Position numbers and translations under genes: made by a program. 64,000 bases of DNA, from NCBI GenBank assembly GCA_903632075.3, contig CAHIKZ030003516.1, positions 103,501 to 167,500 of the forward strand, written 5' to 3'. The notes under the pieces were generated by a model. That model was not told where the DNA came from, ran no database searches, and saw nothing but the letters and a program-made list of their open reading frames with translations. Source of the DNA: Acanthosepion pharaonis (lineage: Eukaryota > Mollusca > Cephalopoda > Sepiida > Sepiidae). Numbering within the stretch: position 1 is the first letter of the stretch; each line of letters starts with the position of its first letter. Positions 1 through 10,851 of the stretch are shown in pieces.

Positions 1-115
1 GTACTTCCATATTGATAAGGCCAAAACATTGTGATAAAAAACAATAAAGATGACAACAATAGTCTGAATGTAAATGGTTTAAATAAATGATAACTGCTCA
101 TCCCAGACATTCATC
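1..115 (+). repeat. SINE 3' tail fragment (GAAGGCC family)
   Basis: This piece matches the 3' part of the tRNA-headed SINE at 2972-3469: a degraded 'aaggccaaaacattgtgat' block, then 'caataaagatgacaacaat' and 'agtctgaatgtaaat', then the 'ctcatcccagacattca' end. The tRNA-like head is missing, cut by the window edge or by truncation. Similar tails recur at 10.4, 12.5, 21.6, 22.3, 26.5 and 39.4 kb. Confidence 0.6.
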
Positions 116-734
116 CAGAAAAAAGATAATGTATGTTCAGTTTCATATATTTGGGTTTTATTAAAATAATAAAAATAATTTTTAAACAATAAAAATCACC
201 GAGGGAGTACAGAGTAAGTATCATGTCAGGAGACAACCCTCCTTTTGTAACACTATTTTATTGTGGGTATATATGTTGCCAAATTTTCAGTGGTGTGAAT
301 ATTGTGAAAACAAAATAGTGAAACAAAATGGAACTAAAAATGCTAAAAGCATTATCAGCAATTAAATTTGGACAACGAACGCATAATAAATGCTGAAACA
401 AGTATGAACTTCCATAAAAATCAATAAAAGCTATTAACACAATAACTTCATAAGAAAGCTTAAATGACTCGTATCTTTTTGCATTAACATTTGAAAAACG
501 GAAGAGAAAATCCATAATTACATGCTACTGCATGAATTTTACAGTATCTTAAATATTTGTTGCTTAATCTAAGTATATATAAAATTTTGTAACTTCTGTT
601 AGTCCATCCTTCACGCCTTCTAAAATAAGTATACATTGACTGATCAAAACTAAATTTTGAGGAGAAGTGCAAGGTGAAAAAGAATGAAAAGACTTTAATG
701 ACATGAAAGGACACTAAAAAAAATATTTACAAAG

Positions 735-868
735 ATAGATTACGATTGGCATTGCATTTAATTTTTTGAAGATTGTAGAAGGAAAGGAAGCAAGAAACTA
801 GAAGAGAGTTCCACAGGCGAGAAGTGTGAGAAAAGAAACTTAGAATAGAACTTATGGCTACATCTATT
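735..868 (+). repeat. Dispersed repeat family A, 3' part
   Basis: This matches the second half of a repeat seen again at 2.2, 31.8, 32.3, 35.4 and 36.8 kb. Diagnostic blocks are 'gcaagaaactagaagagagt', 'tccacaggcgagaagtgtga' and 'gaaaagaaac'. The family has no recognisable coding capacity. Full copies start near 'tttaatcatttcaccccaag' and run about 270 bp. I cannot assign it to a named class. Confidence 0.55.
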
Positions 869-878
869 TAGAGAGTAG

Positions 879-1020
879 TACCTACTGTAGAAGAAGAAGA
901 GAGTACCTACTGCAAAAGAAGGAGAGAGTACCTACTGTAAAAGAAGGAGAGAGTACTTACTGTAGAAGAAGGAAACAGTACTCACCATAGAAAAGGAGAG
1001 AGTACCTACTGTAGAAGGAG
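879..1020. repeat. 25-bp minisatellite, about 6 copies
   Basis: The motif 'tacctactgtagaagaagg' with an 'agagag' spacer recurs at 879, 904, 929, 954, 979 and 1003, a period of 25 (once 24) bp. It directly follows the family-A fragment. Confidence 0.85.
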
Positions 1021-1049
1021 AGCTCATTATATACTGCAATGAAAATATC

Positions 1050-1165
1050 TATATATAAAATTCTGTGACTTCCATTAGTCTGTCTGTCCGTCCGTCACCC
1101 TTCTAACACAATCACAAATTGACCGATCAAAACCAAACTTTGAGGAGAACTACAAACAGGTAAGG
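1050..1165 (+). mobile_element. Helitron-like 5' end fragment
   Basis: The sequence begins 'tctatatataaaattctgtg' and continues into 'gtctgtctgtccgtccgtca'. This resembles the 5' ends of animal non-autonomous Helitrons, which start with TC and insert after an A. A related block lies at about 570-690. No CTAG-type 3' end with a hairpin was found nearby, so these are fragments at best. Confidence 0.3.
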
Positions 1166-1894
1166 GGGTACAAAATATAGTTGGTTCTACTGGTTCTATA
1201 GCTTAGTACAATGAATTTTCATTAATTCTTTTTGAACAACTAAAAGTTTTATTATTTAACATACAAAATACTCTCACTATTTTAAAAACAATTTAATGAT
1301 TAAATACTTATTCAATTAAAATGCAATATTGTTTTTTGTATATCTTTTCTTTAAGTTTTTATATATACAAGAATCCAGTTTCCAGTTTGCCCTGCATTTG
1401 CAAGAACTATAAACGAATCACATGGCCAAACGCTTCAAATAATTGGAATTTAGCTCCAGAAAGAAATATTTGCGCATGGCCAGTGGTATGTTCAAAAGTA
1501 AGAAATCCTAAGAATTCATTCTTTGCTGTTAAAAAGGAAAAAAAGAAATTTTCTTAAAAAATATTGATTACTATGAAGTCCTATAAAATTAAGTTAAATT
1601 AAAGAAATTATTAAACCACAAAGTAGTGTTTTTGTCAAAGTATTTTTCCAAACAAATCAGCTTATTCAAATTTCATTGATTGGTTCGCAAAATTGAACAA
1701 AATGTAGAGTTCGTAAATCTTAACAAAAATGTTACTAATAACTTCAACAATACTAAATACTATGAGGATTTCAACACCTGTTAGTGTGTTGTAAAAAATT
1801 CTAGTTATTTAAACTTTAAATGCATTGAACAATAAGTTAGGTTGTTTAATAAATTCATCATTGAATTTTTTTATGGCCATTTTTTAAAAAAAAT

Positions 1895-2040
1895 TTTTAA
1901 TCATTTCACTCCAAGCATGGCAATAAAGCCACTACCACACAAGCGGTTACTAGGTGTGAGAGAATATGACAAAAAGAAAACAATTAAGAAGAGAGAATAA
2001 TAAAAGAACAGGATTTAAAATACAAAAAATAATGAATGAC
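1895..2040 (+). repeat. Dispersed repeat family A, 5' part
   Basis: It starts 'atcatttcactccaagcatg', then 'gcaataaagccactaccaca' and 'agcggttactaggtgtgaga', and breaks off near 2040. The adjoining 2045-2150 is G-rich on the plus strand and faintly resembles 5137-5220 on the other strand. Confidence 0.65.
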
Positions 2041-2224
2041 AGTAGAGGTATGGGGGGAGCTTTTTATACATTCAGAGGGTGGGGGCTGTATCATAGATTT
2101 GTCAGGAGGACACAAAACCCTTGCACCAGCCCTGGCTGGACTAAAATTTTATTTCTTATATTTTAACATTAACTTTGACAGATGCATTATTTGGCCTTCT
2201 TCAGTGTAAAACAAAGACATTCAT

Positions 2225-2485
2225 CAGTTTCACCCCCAAGTAAGGCAATAAAGCCACTAAGACACAAGAGGTTACCGAGTGCGAGAAAATATCAGAAAAA
2301 TAAAGCAACAATTAAAGAGAGAGAACAATAAAAAAACAGGAATTTAAATACAAGATAACAATTGACATTTCATTTAAATCTTCAAAGATCAAAGTTGACT
2401 GGCAAGCAAGAAGCCAGAAGAGAGTTCCACAAACAAAAAATGTGGGAAAAGAAACTGTTAGCATAGAACTTACAATTACATCTTG
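2225..2485 (+). repeat. Dispersed repeat family A, near full copy
   Basis: This is the best copy for defining the family. It holds 'ttcacccccaagtaaggcaa', 'taaagccactaagacacaag', 'aggttaccgagtgcgagaaa', 'attaaagagagagaacaata', then the 'gaagccagaagagagttcca' half. About 260 bp. No target duplication was recognised. Confidence 0.7.
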
Positions 2486-2659
2486 TCATTTCAAATGCAA
2501 AATGAGGAGACATTGCTGTTAATCCACTTAAATTTGTAAAGCTTTAGTACCAAAGACAAAATCTCATCAGAACAATCTATAACAGTCGTTCCCAAACTTT
2601 TTTTACTCTGGGCTGCATTTTTGGAATTAAAATTTACTCATGCCTCACCAAATTCTATG

Positions 2660-3540
2660 TGATAAAAAGTACATTTAAAAATAAAAAACAGAGGGAGAGT
2701 CAAAGGGAGATAACTGCAGATTCAAAGTCGGAATATTATCATTGATAACTCTCTCCTTCCATTTGTGGATCCTAGTTACTACATTCTTAATACTTAATAT
2801 AATGCAAACATATCACAATGGTAAAATCAGTTAATAATTATTTATAACTATTTTTATGTGATAAAAAGTACATTTAAAAATAAAAAACAGAGAAGGTTAA
2901 AGGGAGATAATCACGGATTTGAAAATCAGAACATTATCATCGATAACTCTCTCCTCCAATTTGTGGACCCTGAGCCGACCAAGCATAGAAATAAATACAA
3001 TATGGGAACCAGTAATAAGAAGTGCCAGTGAAAAGCAATGATAACAAAGTTGCAATATGAACTCTGGTAAAAACATGCAATGATAACAGCTGATAAATGA
3101 TAAATTGCAATATGAGCACTGGTAAAAAAATGGATGCTGAAAACATTAGGTTTATAATACCCAGAAGTTCATACCCAGATCTCAAGGACACATGGCACAG
3201 TGGATAAAGGTGTTGCTTAGATCCAGTGACAGACCCAAAGAATGTCAGTTCAATACCCGGTTAAGGCAGTGGAGAACTTTCAGAGGTTTCAGAGGGAAAA
3301 ATTAGCAGGAGATAACTGATAACGTGGAACTAGAACAATCTATCCCAGTGATCAAAATAAAGGGTTCAGTTCGAAATTCCAAGAAGGCCGAAACGTTGTG
3401 ACAAATATGGCGACAAAGATGAGGACAATAGTCTGACTAATGTAAATACATAATACCTCATCTCAGACAGACCCTAGTTACTATATTCTTAATATAATGC
3501 AAAAATATCACAATGTTAAAATCGGTCAATAACTATTTAT
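2660..3540 (+). repeat. 197-bp tandem duplication, second copy split by a SINE
   Basis: The block starting 'gtgataaaaagtacatttaa' at about 2660 recurs at about 2857. Copy 1 runs through 'ggatcctagttactacattc' to about 2855. Copy 2 reaches 'tgtggaccct' at 2971, is broken by 498 bp of foreign sequence, and resumes at 3470 with 'gaccctagttactatattct'. Confidence 0.8.
2972..3469 (+). mobile_element. tRNA-derived SINE insertion with 6-bp target duplication
   Basis: The insertion is flanked by 'gaccct' at 2966-2971 and 3470-3475. The intact copy of the surrounding tandem repeat shows the pre-insertion site. A tRNA-like head lies at about 3191-3275, with box-A-like 'tggcacagtggataaaggtg' and box-B-like 'cagttcaatacc'. 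The 3' body carries 'aataaagggttcagttcgaa', 'aaggccgaaacgttgtga' and the terminal 'acctcatctcaga'. The 5' 220 bp before the head is unexplained and may be an older element. Confidence 0.7.
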
Positions 3541-3730
3541 ACAGGGGCTCATGCATGCAATTATAAGTAATCCATAAAAATATTTTAAATTTTGAAATCA
3601 TATTTATTTTTGGCATATGAATGTTTTGAAACTGTTTCTAAATCTTTGATTGTCTTTCAATCATTCTGCCTCACCTGCTATCCTCTTCTGCTGCACCTAT
3701 GAGGCTTGCTGCACTGTTTGGGAACCATAG

Positions 3731-4390
3731 ATATATGTGGACACAAATTAAGGATCAAATTTAACAAATATATTGTACAATGATCAAAGATGTACACTAA
3801 GTAATTAAAAAAAATAAAAATAGTAATGATATACTATATCAGTTAAAAATAGAGGAACCCTGAAGATGGCCCAAGTGTAGTTGGCTGAAACGTGTCTATA
3901 ATAACAGCTATAATAATGGCTTTACTACTGTTTAGTAGGCACACATCAAAGTGGCAGTCATAATTACAGGATAAACAAAATACCCAAAGAATTTAATTTA
4001 ATTCATCTCCTGTAAAAAAAAAAAAAAAAAATTAATTAGTTGATTGCTGTTGTCTGGTAAATGGTAGTCAAGCTGTAATGATCAAGGCCGTAAGCAATAG
4101 TTTGAATAAATTGAAGTATAAAAAGCAAGTATTCAGTTTTATATTACATACACCATGTAAATTGGTTGCTTTCATGATATAAATTATTTATGTTAAAGCA
4201 TATGGTATTTAAAGGTTGCGTGTTGGGTCTATTTTAGGGTGTGTTCACATGTAAACAATTAAAGCAAAAGCATACAAAAAAATCAGGTTTCTACAACAGA
4301 CAGGTTTTTTCTTTTTTTTTAGATATAGACTGTAGTGAAACAATATTCTCAATGTCTCTTGGGTATGTCCATTTTCCTTTTTGCTCCAGA
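3731..4390. other. Unassigned AT-rich spacer
   Basis: No gene seen. At 3857-3910 there is 'cctgaagatggcccaagtgt' followed by 'ggctgaaacgtgtc', similar in layout to the SINE tail motif of this window. An A-run occupies about 4014-4031. Confidence 0.5.
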
Positions 4391-4394
4391 AGTG

Positions 4395-4760
4395 AGGGTG
4401 AGTAAGGATAAGCATTGTTATAATGGTTGAGCTTAAGTCAGCCTTGTGCTGAGTTGGAATGACCAAAGTAAAATTTGTTTTACTTCATTGTTAGAGGTTT
4501 TTTGGCAAAACATGTGCAAACGCTATGCATTGAAAAGTGGAAGAGGGTTTTTCTTTTTCTGGCCCCAAAGCAAGTTCAGATAACTCATGATGAGCTTGGT
4601 TATAATGGTTGTGTTCAAGTCAGTCTTGTACTAAGTTGAAATGTCCAAAGAAAAGTTTGATTGACTTCATCGGATGGAGGCTTTGGAAGATACATGCAAA
4701 TGCTGTGCATTGGAAAGTGGAAAAGAAAGTTCAGTTGTCAGTGGACCGGGGAAACGAACA
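4395..4760 (+). repeat. 182-bp direct duplication
   Basis: 'taatggttgagcttaagtca' at 4421 is repeated as 'taatggttgtgttcaagtca' at 4603. Matching continues through 'tgcattgaaaagtggaa' and 'tgcattggaaagtggaa'. The copies are clearly diverged. No function is suggested. Confidence 0.7.
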
Positions 4761-4860
4761 TGCCCTAATGTGAACATATTTTTTTCATGTGTTGCTACAT
4801 CTTGGAGAAAGAGGAAGAGAAGAAAATTTTGTTTTTTTATAGACTTAAACAGCGCCACCT

Positions 4861-5732
4861 AACTGTCATTTGATGAAACTAAGTGGGATAATCATATTTC
4901 TGGTTCTTTTCCTCTTAGCATCATGGGCAAATATATTTCTTCTTTTTTTTTATTATTATTCATTATTATTATTATTTTATTTATTGATTTTGTTTTATTT
5001 TCCCACAAGCAGAAACATTTTAAGAAAAAAATGAACAGGATCCGTGAAAACAAATTAAATTATAATTTTTCTTAGTAATAATTTAATTTCTATTTACTAT
5101 TTATGTTCCATAATGATTATTATATCTACATTCAGGGCCTGGTTTAAGGGACTCATGGCCCCCACCGTGTCTATGATACACCCCACCAAATCTGTGACCT
5201 GCCCCCCCCCCACACACACACACTTTACAACATCTTAATTTTCATATGGTTGTATTCATATAAAATACAAACTGTAACCTAATTATGTACGATAATAAAT
5301 CATCTGCAATATAGGTCAACAATTCAACTAGAAAAAATGAAAATAAATCCAATTTATCTAAATACAAATTAGAGACATGTCATAATACATCATTCTATCT
5401 TAAATAAATCAAGAATGTTTTGTGGCAATTTTTAACATGAACTGGAGATTTTTCTTCTTAAAAAGTTGAATAATTTTTAACACATTCAACATTATGTATA
5501 AAAAATAGTGAATTTTTTTGTGTTTTTTTTCGAGACAAAATCTGTATAAAATTTTTAATCCTTTAAAATAGTTGTGCTTAGTTTAATTTTCTATTTTCTA
5601 TTTTTCTTATATAAATGTAGATAGAAAAAAGCAAATGTTGATAAGATAGTGAGGGTCATAGAGTACTGCAATCAGGTATGCCCTCCCCCACATTAGTCAA
5701 GGAGTTCAGAGGGTAATATTCACTGCTCCTTA
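4861..5732. other. Unassigned AT-rich spacer with simple repeats
   Basis: It contains a short (ATT)n stretch near 4950-4985 and a C-run followed by (CA)n at about 5203-5224. No open frame resembles a known protein and I saw no element termini. Confidence 0.5.
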
Positions 5733-5970
5733 CAGGTTGGTCTGAAAGCCTTGTCACCCCTACATAATATAATTTTCTGTTTCAGATGGTTGACACAAAC
5801 TCCAACAGTTTGGAAGAGAGGCTGCTTGCAAGTGTATGAACACATGATCGTGTGCATTTTGGCAAGAGCATGGAGGATATGTGACATGATTTCACTGCAA
5901 GATTCAGCAAACCAGCTGTTCCAAAGAGGACGATACTGGTTAGGGGTGACAATACTTTCGGACCACGCTG
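5733..5970. mobile_element. Tc1/mariner-type MITE, 238 bp
   Basis: Terminal inverted repeats of about 30 bp: the left end is 'caggttggtctgaaagcctt' then 'gtcacccc', the right end (minus strand) is 'cagcgtggtccgaaagtatt' then 'gtcacccc', matching at 25 of 30 positions. TA dinucleotides flank both sides (5731-5732 and 5971-5972), as expected of Tc1/mariner insertion. The interior is too short for a transposase. The element abuts the 93-bp satellite. Confidence 0.7.
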
Positions 5971-5995
5971 TACTTCATAAAGATTTATATATCTT

Positions 5996-8900
5996 AGCAA
6001 TAATATTATTCTTATTTACTACCTCTCTTCCACAATGATTGTTAAATTTGCATTTGTTTGAATTATTGTTAAATACTTCATTAAGAAAAATTTACTTTGC
6101 AATAATTTTAGTTTTATTTGCGACCTCACTTTCATAATGATTACATTTGTTTGGATTATTGTTAAATATTTCATTAAGAAAGATTTACTTTGCAATAATT
6201 TTAGTTTCATTTACTTCCTCACTTTCATAATGATTACATTTGTTTGGATTATTGTTAAATATTTCATTAAGAAAGATTTACTTTGCAATAATTTTAGTTT
6301 TATTTACTTCCTCACTTTCATAATGATTACATTTGTTTGGATTATTGTTAAATATTTCATTAAGAAAGATTTACTTTGCAATAATTTTAGTTTTTTATTT
6401 GCTACCTCACTTTCATAATGATTACATTTGTTTGGATTATTGTTAAATATTTCATTAAGAAAGATTTACTTTGCAATAATTTTAGTTTTATTTGCTACCT
6501 CACTTTCATAATGATTACATTTGTTTGGATTATTGTTAAATATTTCATTAAGAAAGATTTACTTTGCAATAATTTTAGTTTTATTTGCTACCTCACTTTC
6601 ATAATGATTACATTTGTTTGGATTATTGTTAAATATTTCATTAAGAAAGATTTACTTTGCAATAATTTTAGTTTTATTTACTTCCTCACTTTCATAATGA
6701 TTACATTTGTTTGGATTATTGTTAAATATTTCATTAAGAAAGATTTACTTTGCAATAATTTTAGTTTTATTTACTTCCTCACTTTCATAATGATTACATT
6801 TGTTTGGATTATTGTTAAATACTTCATTAGAAAAAGCAATAATTTTAGTTTTATTTTTACTTTTAATGATTACATTTGTTTGGATTATTGTTAAAATTTT
6901 TAAGAAAGATTTTTACAATAATTTTAGTTTTACCTACCTCACTTTCATAATGATTACATTTGTTTGGATTATTGTTAAATATTTCATTAAGAAAGATTTA
7001 CTTTTGCAATAATTTTAGTTTTATTTGCTACCTCACTTTCATAATGATTACATTTGTTTGGATTATTGTTAAATATTTCATTAAGAAAGATTTACTTTGC
7101 AATAATTTTAGTTTTATTTGCTACCTCACTTTCATAATGATTACATTTGTTTGGATTATTGTAAATAAATATTTTCACTTTAATAATTTTAGTTTTATTT
7201 ACTTCCTCACTTTCATAATAATTACATTTGTTTTTATTAAATGCATTAAGAAAGATTTACAATAATTTTAGTTTTATTTCACCTTTTCATAATGATTACA
7301 TTTGTTTTGGATTATTGTTAAATATTTCATTAAGAAAGATTTACTTTGCAATAATTTTAGTTTTATTTACTTCCTCACTTTCATAATGATTACATTTGTT
7401 TGGATTATTGTTAAATATTTCATTAAGAAAGATTTACTTTGCAATAATTTTAGTTTTATTTGCTACCTCACTTTCATAATGATTACATTTGTTTGGATTA
7501 TTGTTAAATATTTCATTAAGAAAGATTTACTTTGCAATAATTTTAGTTTTATTTGCTACCTCACTTTCATAATGATTACATTTGTTTCGATTATTGTTAA
7601 ATATTTCATTAAGAAAGATTTACTTTGCAATAATTTTAGTTTTATTTACTTCCTCACTTTCATAATGATTACATTTGTTTGGATTATTGTTAAATATTTC
7701 ATTAAGAAAGATTTACTTTGCAATAATTTTAGTTTTATTTACTTCCTCACTTTCATAATGATTACATTTGTTTGGATTATTGTTAAATACTTCATTAAGA
7801 AAGATTTACTTTGCAATAATTTTAGTTTTATTTGCTACCTCACTTTCATAATGATTACATTTGTTTGGATTATTGTTAAATATTTCATTAAGAAAGATTT
7901 ACTTTTGCAATAATTTTAGTTTTATTTACTTCCTCACTTTCATAATGATTACATTTGTTTGGATTATTGTTAAATATTTCATTAAGAAAGATTTACTTTG
8001 CAATAATTTTAGTTTTATTTGCTACCTCACTTTCATAATGATTACATTTGTTTGGATTATTGTTAAATATTTCATTAAGAAAGATTTACATTTTTGCAAT
8101 AATTTTAGTTTTATTTACTACCTCACTTTCATAATGATTACATTTGTTTGGATTATTGTTAAATATTTCATTAAGAAAGATTTACTTTGCAATAATTTTA
8201 GTTTTATTTGCTACCTCACTTTCATAATGATTACATTTGTTTGGATTATTGTTAAATCTTTCATTAAGAAAGATTTACTTTGCAATAATTTTAGTTTTAT
8301 TTGCTACCTCACTTTCATAATGATTACATTTGTTTGGATTATTGTTAAATATTTCATTAAGAAAGATTACTTTTGCAATAATTTTAGTTTTATTTACTTC
8401 CTCACTTTCATAATGATTACATTTGTTTGGATTATTGTTAAATATTTCATTAAGAAAGATTTACTTTGCAATAATTTTAGTTTCATTTGCTACCTCACTT
8501 TCATAATGATTACATTTGTTTGGATTATTGTTAAATATTTCATTAAGAAAGATTTACTTTGCAATAATTTTAGTTTTATTTGCTACCTCACTTTCATAAT
8601 GATTACATTTGTTTCGATTATTGTTAAATATTTCATTAAGAAAGATTTACTTTTGCAATAATTTTAGTTTTATTTACTTCCTCACTTTCATAATGATTAC
8701 ATTTGTTTGGATTATTGTTAAATATTTCATTAAGAAAGATTTACTTTGCAATAATTTTAGTTTTATTTGCTACCTCACTTTCATAATGATTACATTTGTT
8801 TCGATTATTGTTAAATATTTCATTAAGAAAGATTTACTTTTGCAATAATTTTAGTTTTATTTACTTCCTCACTTTCATAATGATTACATTTGTTTGGATT

Positions 8901-9800
8901 ATTGTTAAATATTTCATTAAGAAAGATTTACTTTGCAATAATTTTAGTTTTATTTGCTACCTCACTTTCATAATGATTACATTTGTTTGGATTATTGTTA
9001 AATATTTCATTAAGAAAGATTTACTTTGCAATAATTTTAGTTTTATTTACTTCCTCACTTTCATAATGATTACATTTGTTTGGATTATTGTTAAATATTT
9101 CATTAAGAAAGATTTACTTTGCAATAATTTTAGTTTTATTTGCTACCTCACTTTCATAATGATTACATTTGTTTGGATTATTGTTAAATATTTCATTAAG
9201 AAAGATTTACTTTGCAATAATTTTAGTTTTATTTGCTACCTCACTTTCATAATGATTACATTTGTTTGGATTATTGTTAAATATTTCATTAAAGAAAGAT
9301 TTACTTTGCAATAATTTTAGTTTTATTTGCTACCTCACTTTCATAATGATTACATTTGTTTGGATTATTGTTAAATATTTCATTAAGAAAGATTTACTTT
9401 GCAATAATTTTAGTTTTATTTGCTACCTCACTTTCATAATGATTACATTTGTTTGGATTATTGTTAAATATTTCATTAAGAAAGATTTACTTTGCAATAA
9501 TTTTAGTTTTATTTACTTCCTCACTTTCATAATGATTACATTTGTTTGGATTATTGTTAAATATTTCATTAAGAAAGATTTACTTTGCAATAATTTTAGT
9601 TTTATTTGCTACCTCACTTTCATAATGATTACATTTGTTTGGATTATTGTTAAATATTTCATTAAGAAAGATTTACTTTGCAATAATTTTAGTTTTATTT
9701 GCTACCTCACTTTCATAATGATTACATTTGTTTGGATTATTATATTCATAAATTATATATCTTAGCAATAATTTCATTTTTATTTTTACCACCTCTCTAT
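5996..9800 (+). repeat. 93-bp satellite array, about 40 units
   Basis: The unit contains 'cataatgattacatttgttt', 'ggattattgttaaatatttc', 'attaagaaagatttactttg' and 'caataattttagttttattt'. 'ttggattatt' recurs every 93 bp (for example 6151 and 6244). Two main subtypes differ at 'gctacc' versus 'acttcc' before 'tcactttc'. A degenerate stretch lies near 6820-7310. A 187-bp two-unit block with 'gtttcga' is repeated at 8582 and 8769. Because 93 is divisible by three and the unit lacks stops in one plus frame, open frames of up to 266 codons arise; they are not genes. Both array edges carry the same 'ttatatatcttagcaataat' string (about 5986 and 9754). Confidence 0.95.
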
Positions 9801-10054
9801 TTTCTGCTAATTTTTCTATTGTTTACTTTGATATAATTTTGAATTTCTTTTTCTATTATAAAATGTGTATAGAATTTTATTACATTTTTTTATAGAATTT
9901 TTATTACAATTTTTGTAAATGACAACTATTTCTAATTTTACTATAACATTAATTAACCAAATCTTATGTTAATTGTCTTAAAGCAAAAAAGCATATGGTA
10001 ATTAATTAGAATTTAGATAATAATGGCCCAAGTGAAAAAATAGGAAATAATAAG
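9801..10054. other. AT-rich flank of the satellite
   Basis: A-plus-T-rich sequence with no detectable gene or element ends, lying between the satellite and the solo LTR. Confidence 0.5.
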
Positions 10055-10132
10055 TGTTATAAATAATCAAGAGTAGTCTCCCCTTGTTTTGTTACTTTCC
10101 TCTTTGAGAGAGCTATTTTTGTTTACTGAGAC

Positions 10133-10140
10133 TATAAAAG
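10133..10140 (+). promoter_or_regulatory. TATA box of the solo LTR
   Basis: 'tataaaag' lies 78 bp into the LTR and 28 bp before the 'aataaa' signal. The spacing fits an LTR promoter, with transcription starting in the intervening 'cactatgcgaacc'. Confidence 0.6.
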
Positions 10141-10167
10141 GGCACTATGCGAACCTTGTATTCTCTG

Positions 10168-10173
10168 AATAAA
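10168..10173 (+). terminator. Poly(A) signal AATAAA of the solo LTR
   Basis: A canonical 'aataaa' within the putative R region, 40 bp before the LTR 3' end. Confidence 0.55.
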
Positions 10174-10444
10174 GCTTTCTTAAAGCCGATACCTGCATAC
10201 TTTTGTCATTACAATAAGTTTATTGAAATATACCCTACTGGCAAAAGGTTGGTTTTGAATGAAATCTAATTTTAAAAAAATATCATATAATAAACTTTTA
10301 TTTATTTATTTTTAATGTTAGCAAAAAAAATAAGTAGAATTGTTTTACCACCATTTGTTGATATAAATTTATACTTTAAAATTTATGAAAAATAATTATA
10401 ATAAAATCAAATATATTTAGAAATAAGCACACCGTTATCAATCT

Positions 10445-10810
10445 TTAAAAACAGAATTTAATAACACTATTTACATCATTTAAACTATTGTCCTCATCTT
10501 TGTTGCCATATTTATTACAATGTTTCGGTCGTTGTATGATCTGGCCTTCTTCAAGACACATGGCACAGTAGATAAAGGCATTGGTTAGATCCAGTGACAG
10601 GACCCAAAAAGTGTGAGTTCGACTGGTTAAGACAGTGGAGATCTTATAGAGGGGAATTAACAGTAGATAACTGATAAGTGACATTCATTAAACATGGCAC
10701 GTGGAACTAGAACAGTCTACCCCAGTGAGCGAAATAAAGGGTTCGGGTTCGACATTCTAACCACCTGAAGAAGGCCGGAGCGTACAATGGATGAAACATT
10801 ATAAGTCATT
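10445..10810. mobile_element. Divergent SINE pair: minus tail plus plus-strand SINE
   Basis: 10445-10550 is the tail of the GAAGGCC-family SINE on the minus strand ('tgatctggccttcttca'). It joins directly to a plus-strand copy, 10551-10810. That copy has a tRNA-like head (box A 'tggcacagtagataaaggca', box B 'gtgagttcgactgg'), the middle 'aataaagggttcgggttcga', and the tail start 'cacctgaagaaggccggagc'. The inverted layout resembles 21.6 and 26.5 kb. Confidence 0.65.
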
Positions 10811-10851
10811 TTTACCTGTGCCATTATTACCATTCACTGGTAATATTTTAA

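Larger units (their letters stand above)
2583..3730. mobile_element. hAT-like DNA transposon relic (non-autonomous)
   Basis: The left end reads 'cagtcgttcccaaacttttt'. The right end, read inward on the minus strand, is 'ctatggttcccaaacagtgc'. This is the classic hAT/Charlie-type terminus. Both ends carry subterminal 'tgcctcacc' blocks. The presumed 8-bp target duplications ('atctataa' and 'atatatgt') are decayed. The interior has no transposase; it contains a direct repeat (2660 and 2858) and a nested SINE. Confidence 0.5.
10055..10213 (+). mobile_element. Solo LTR, 159 bp, with 5-bp target duplication
   Basis: It begins 'tgttataaataatcaagagt' and ends 'ttttgtcattaca', giving TG...CA termini. 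The 5-bp string 'ataag' flanks both sides (10050-10054 and 10214-10218). Inside lie a TATA box and a poly(A) signal in the U3-R order of an LTR. No internal gag or pol region is adjacent, so this is best read as a solo LTR left by LTR-LTR recombination. The superfamily cannot be told from an LTR this short. Confidence 0.75.

Noticed and set aside
2045..5225. Related G/C-rich blocks at 2045-2150 and 5137-5220 as a transposon pair
   Set aside because: Similarity is limited to a few short strings on opposite strands; too weak to call.
7861..8661. 266-codon plus-strand frame with a repeated 31-residue hydrophobic unit
   Set aside because: Consequence of a 93-bp satellite divisible by three; frames break at 1-bp indels and there is no start, promoter or signal context.
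5996..9800. CRISPR-like array
   Set aside because: Units are contiguous 93-bp tandem repeats without unique spacers, in eukaryotic repeat DNA.
10133..10173. Cellular gene promoter (TATA box and downstream AATAAA)
   Set aside because: The spacing and the flanking TG/CA termini with ATAAG duplication make it part of a short LTR.
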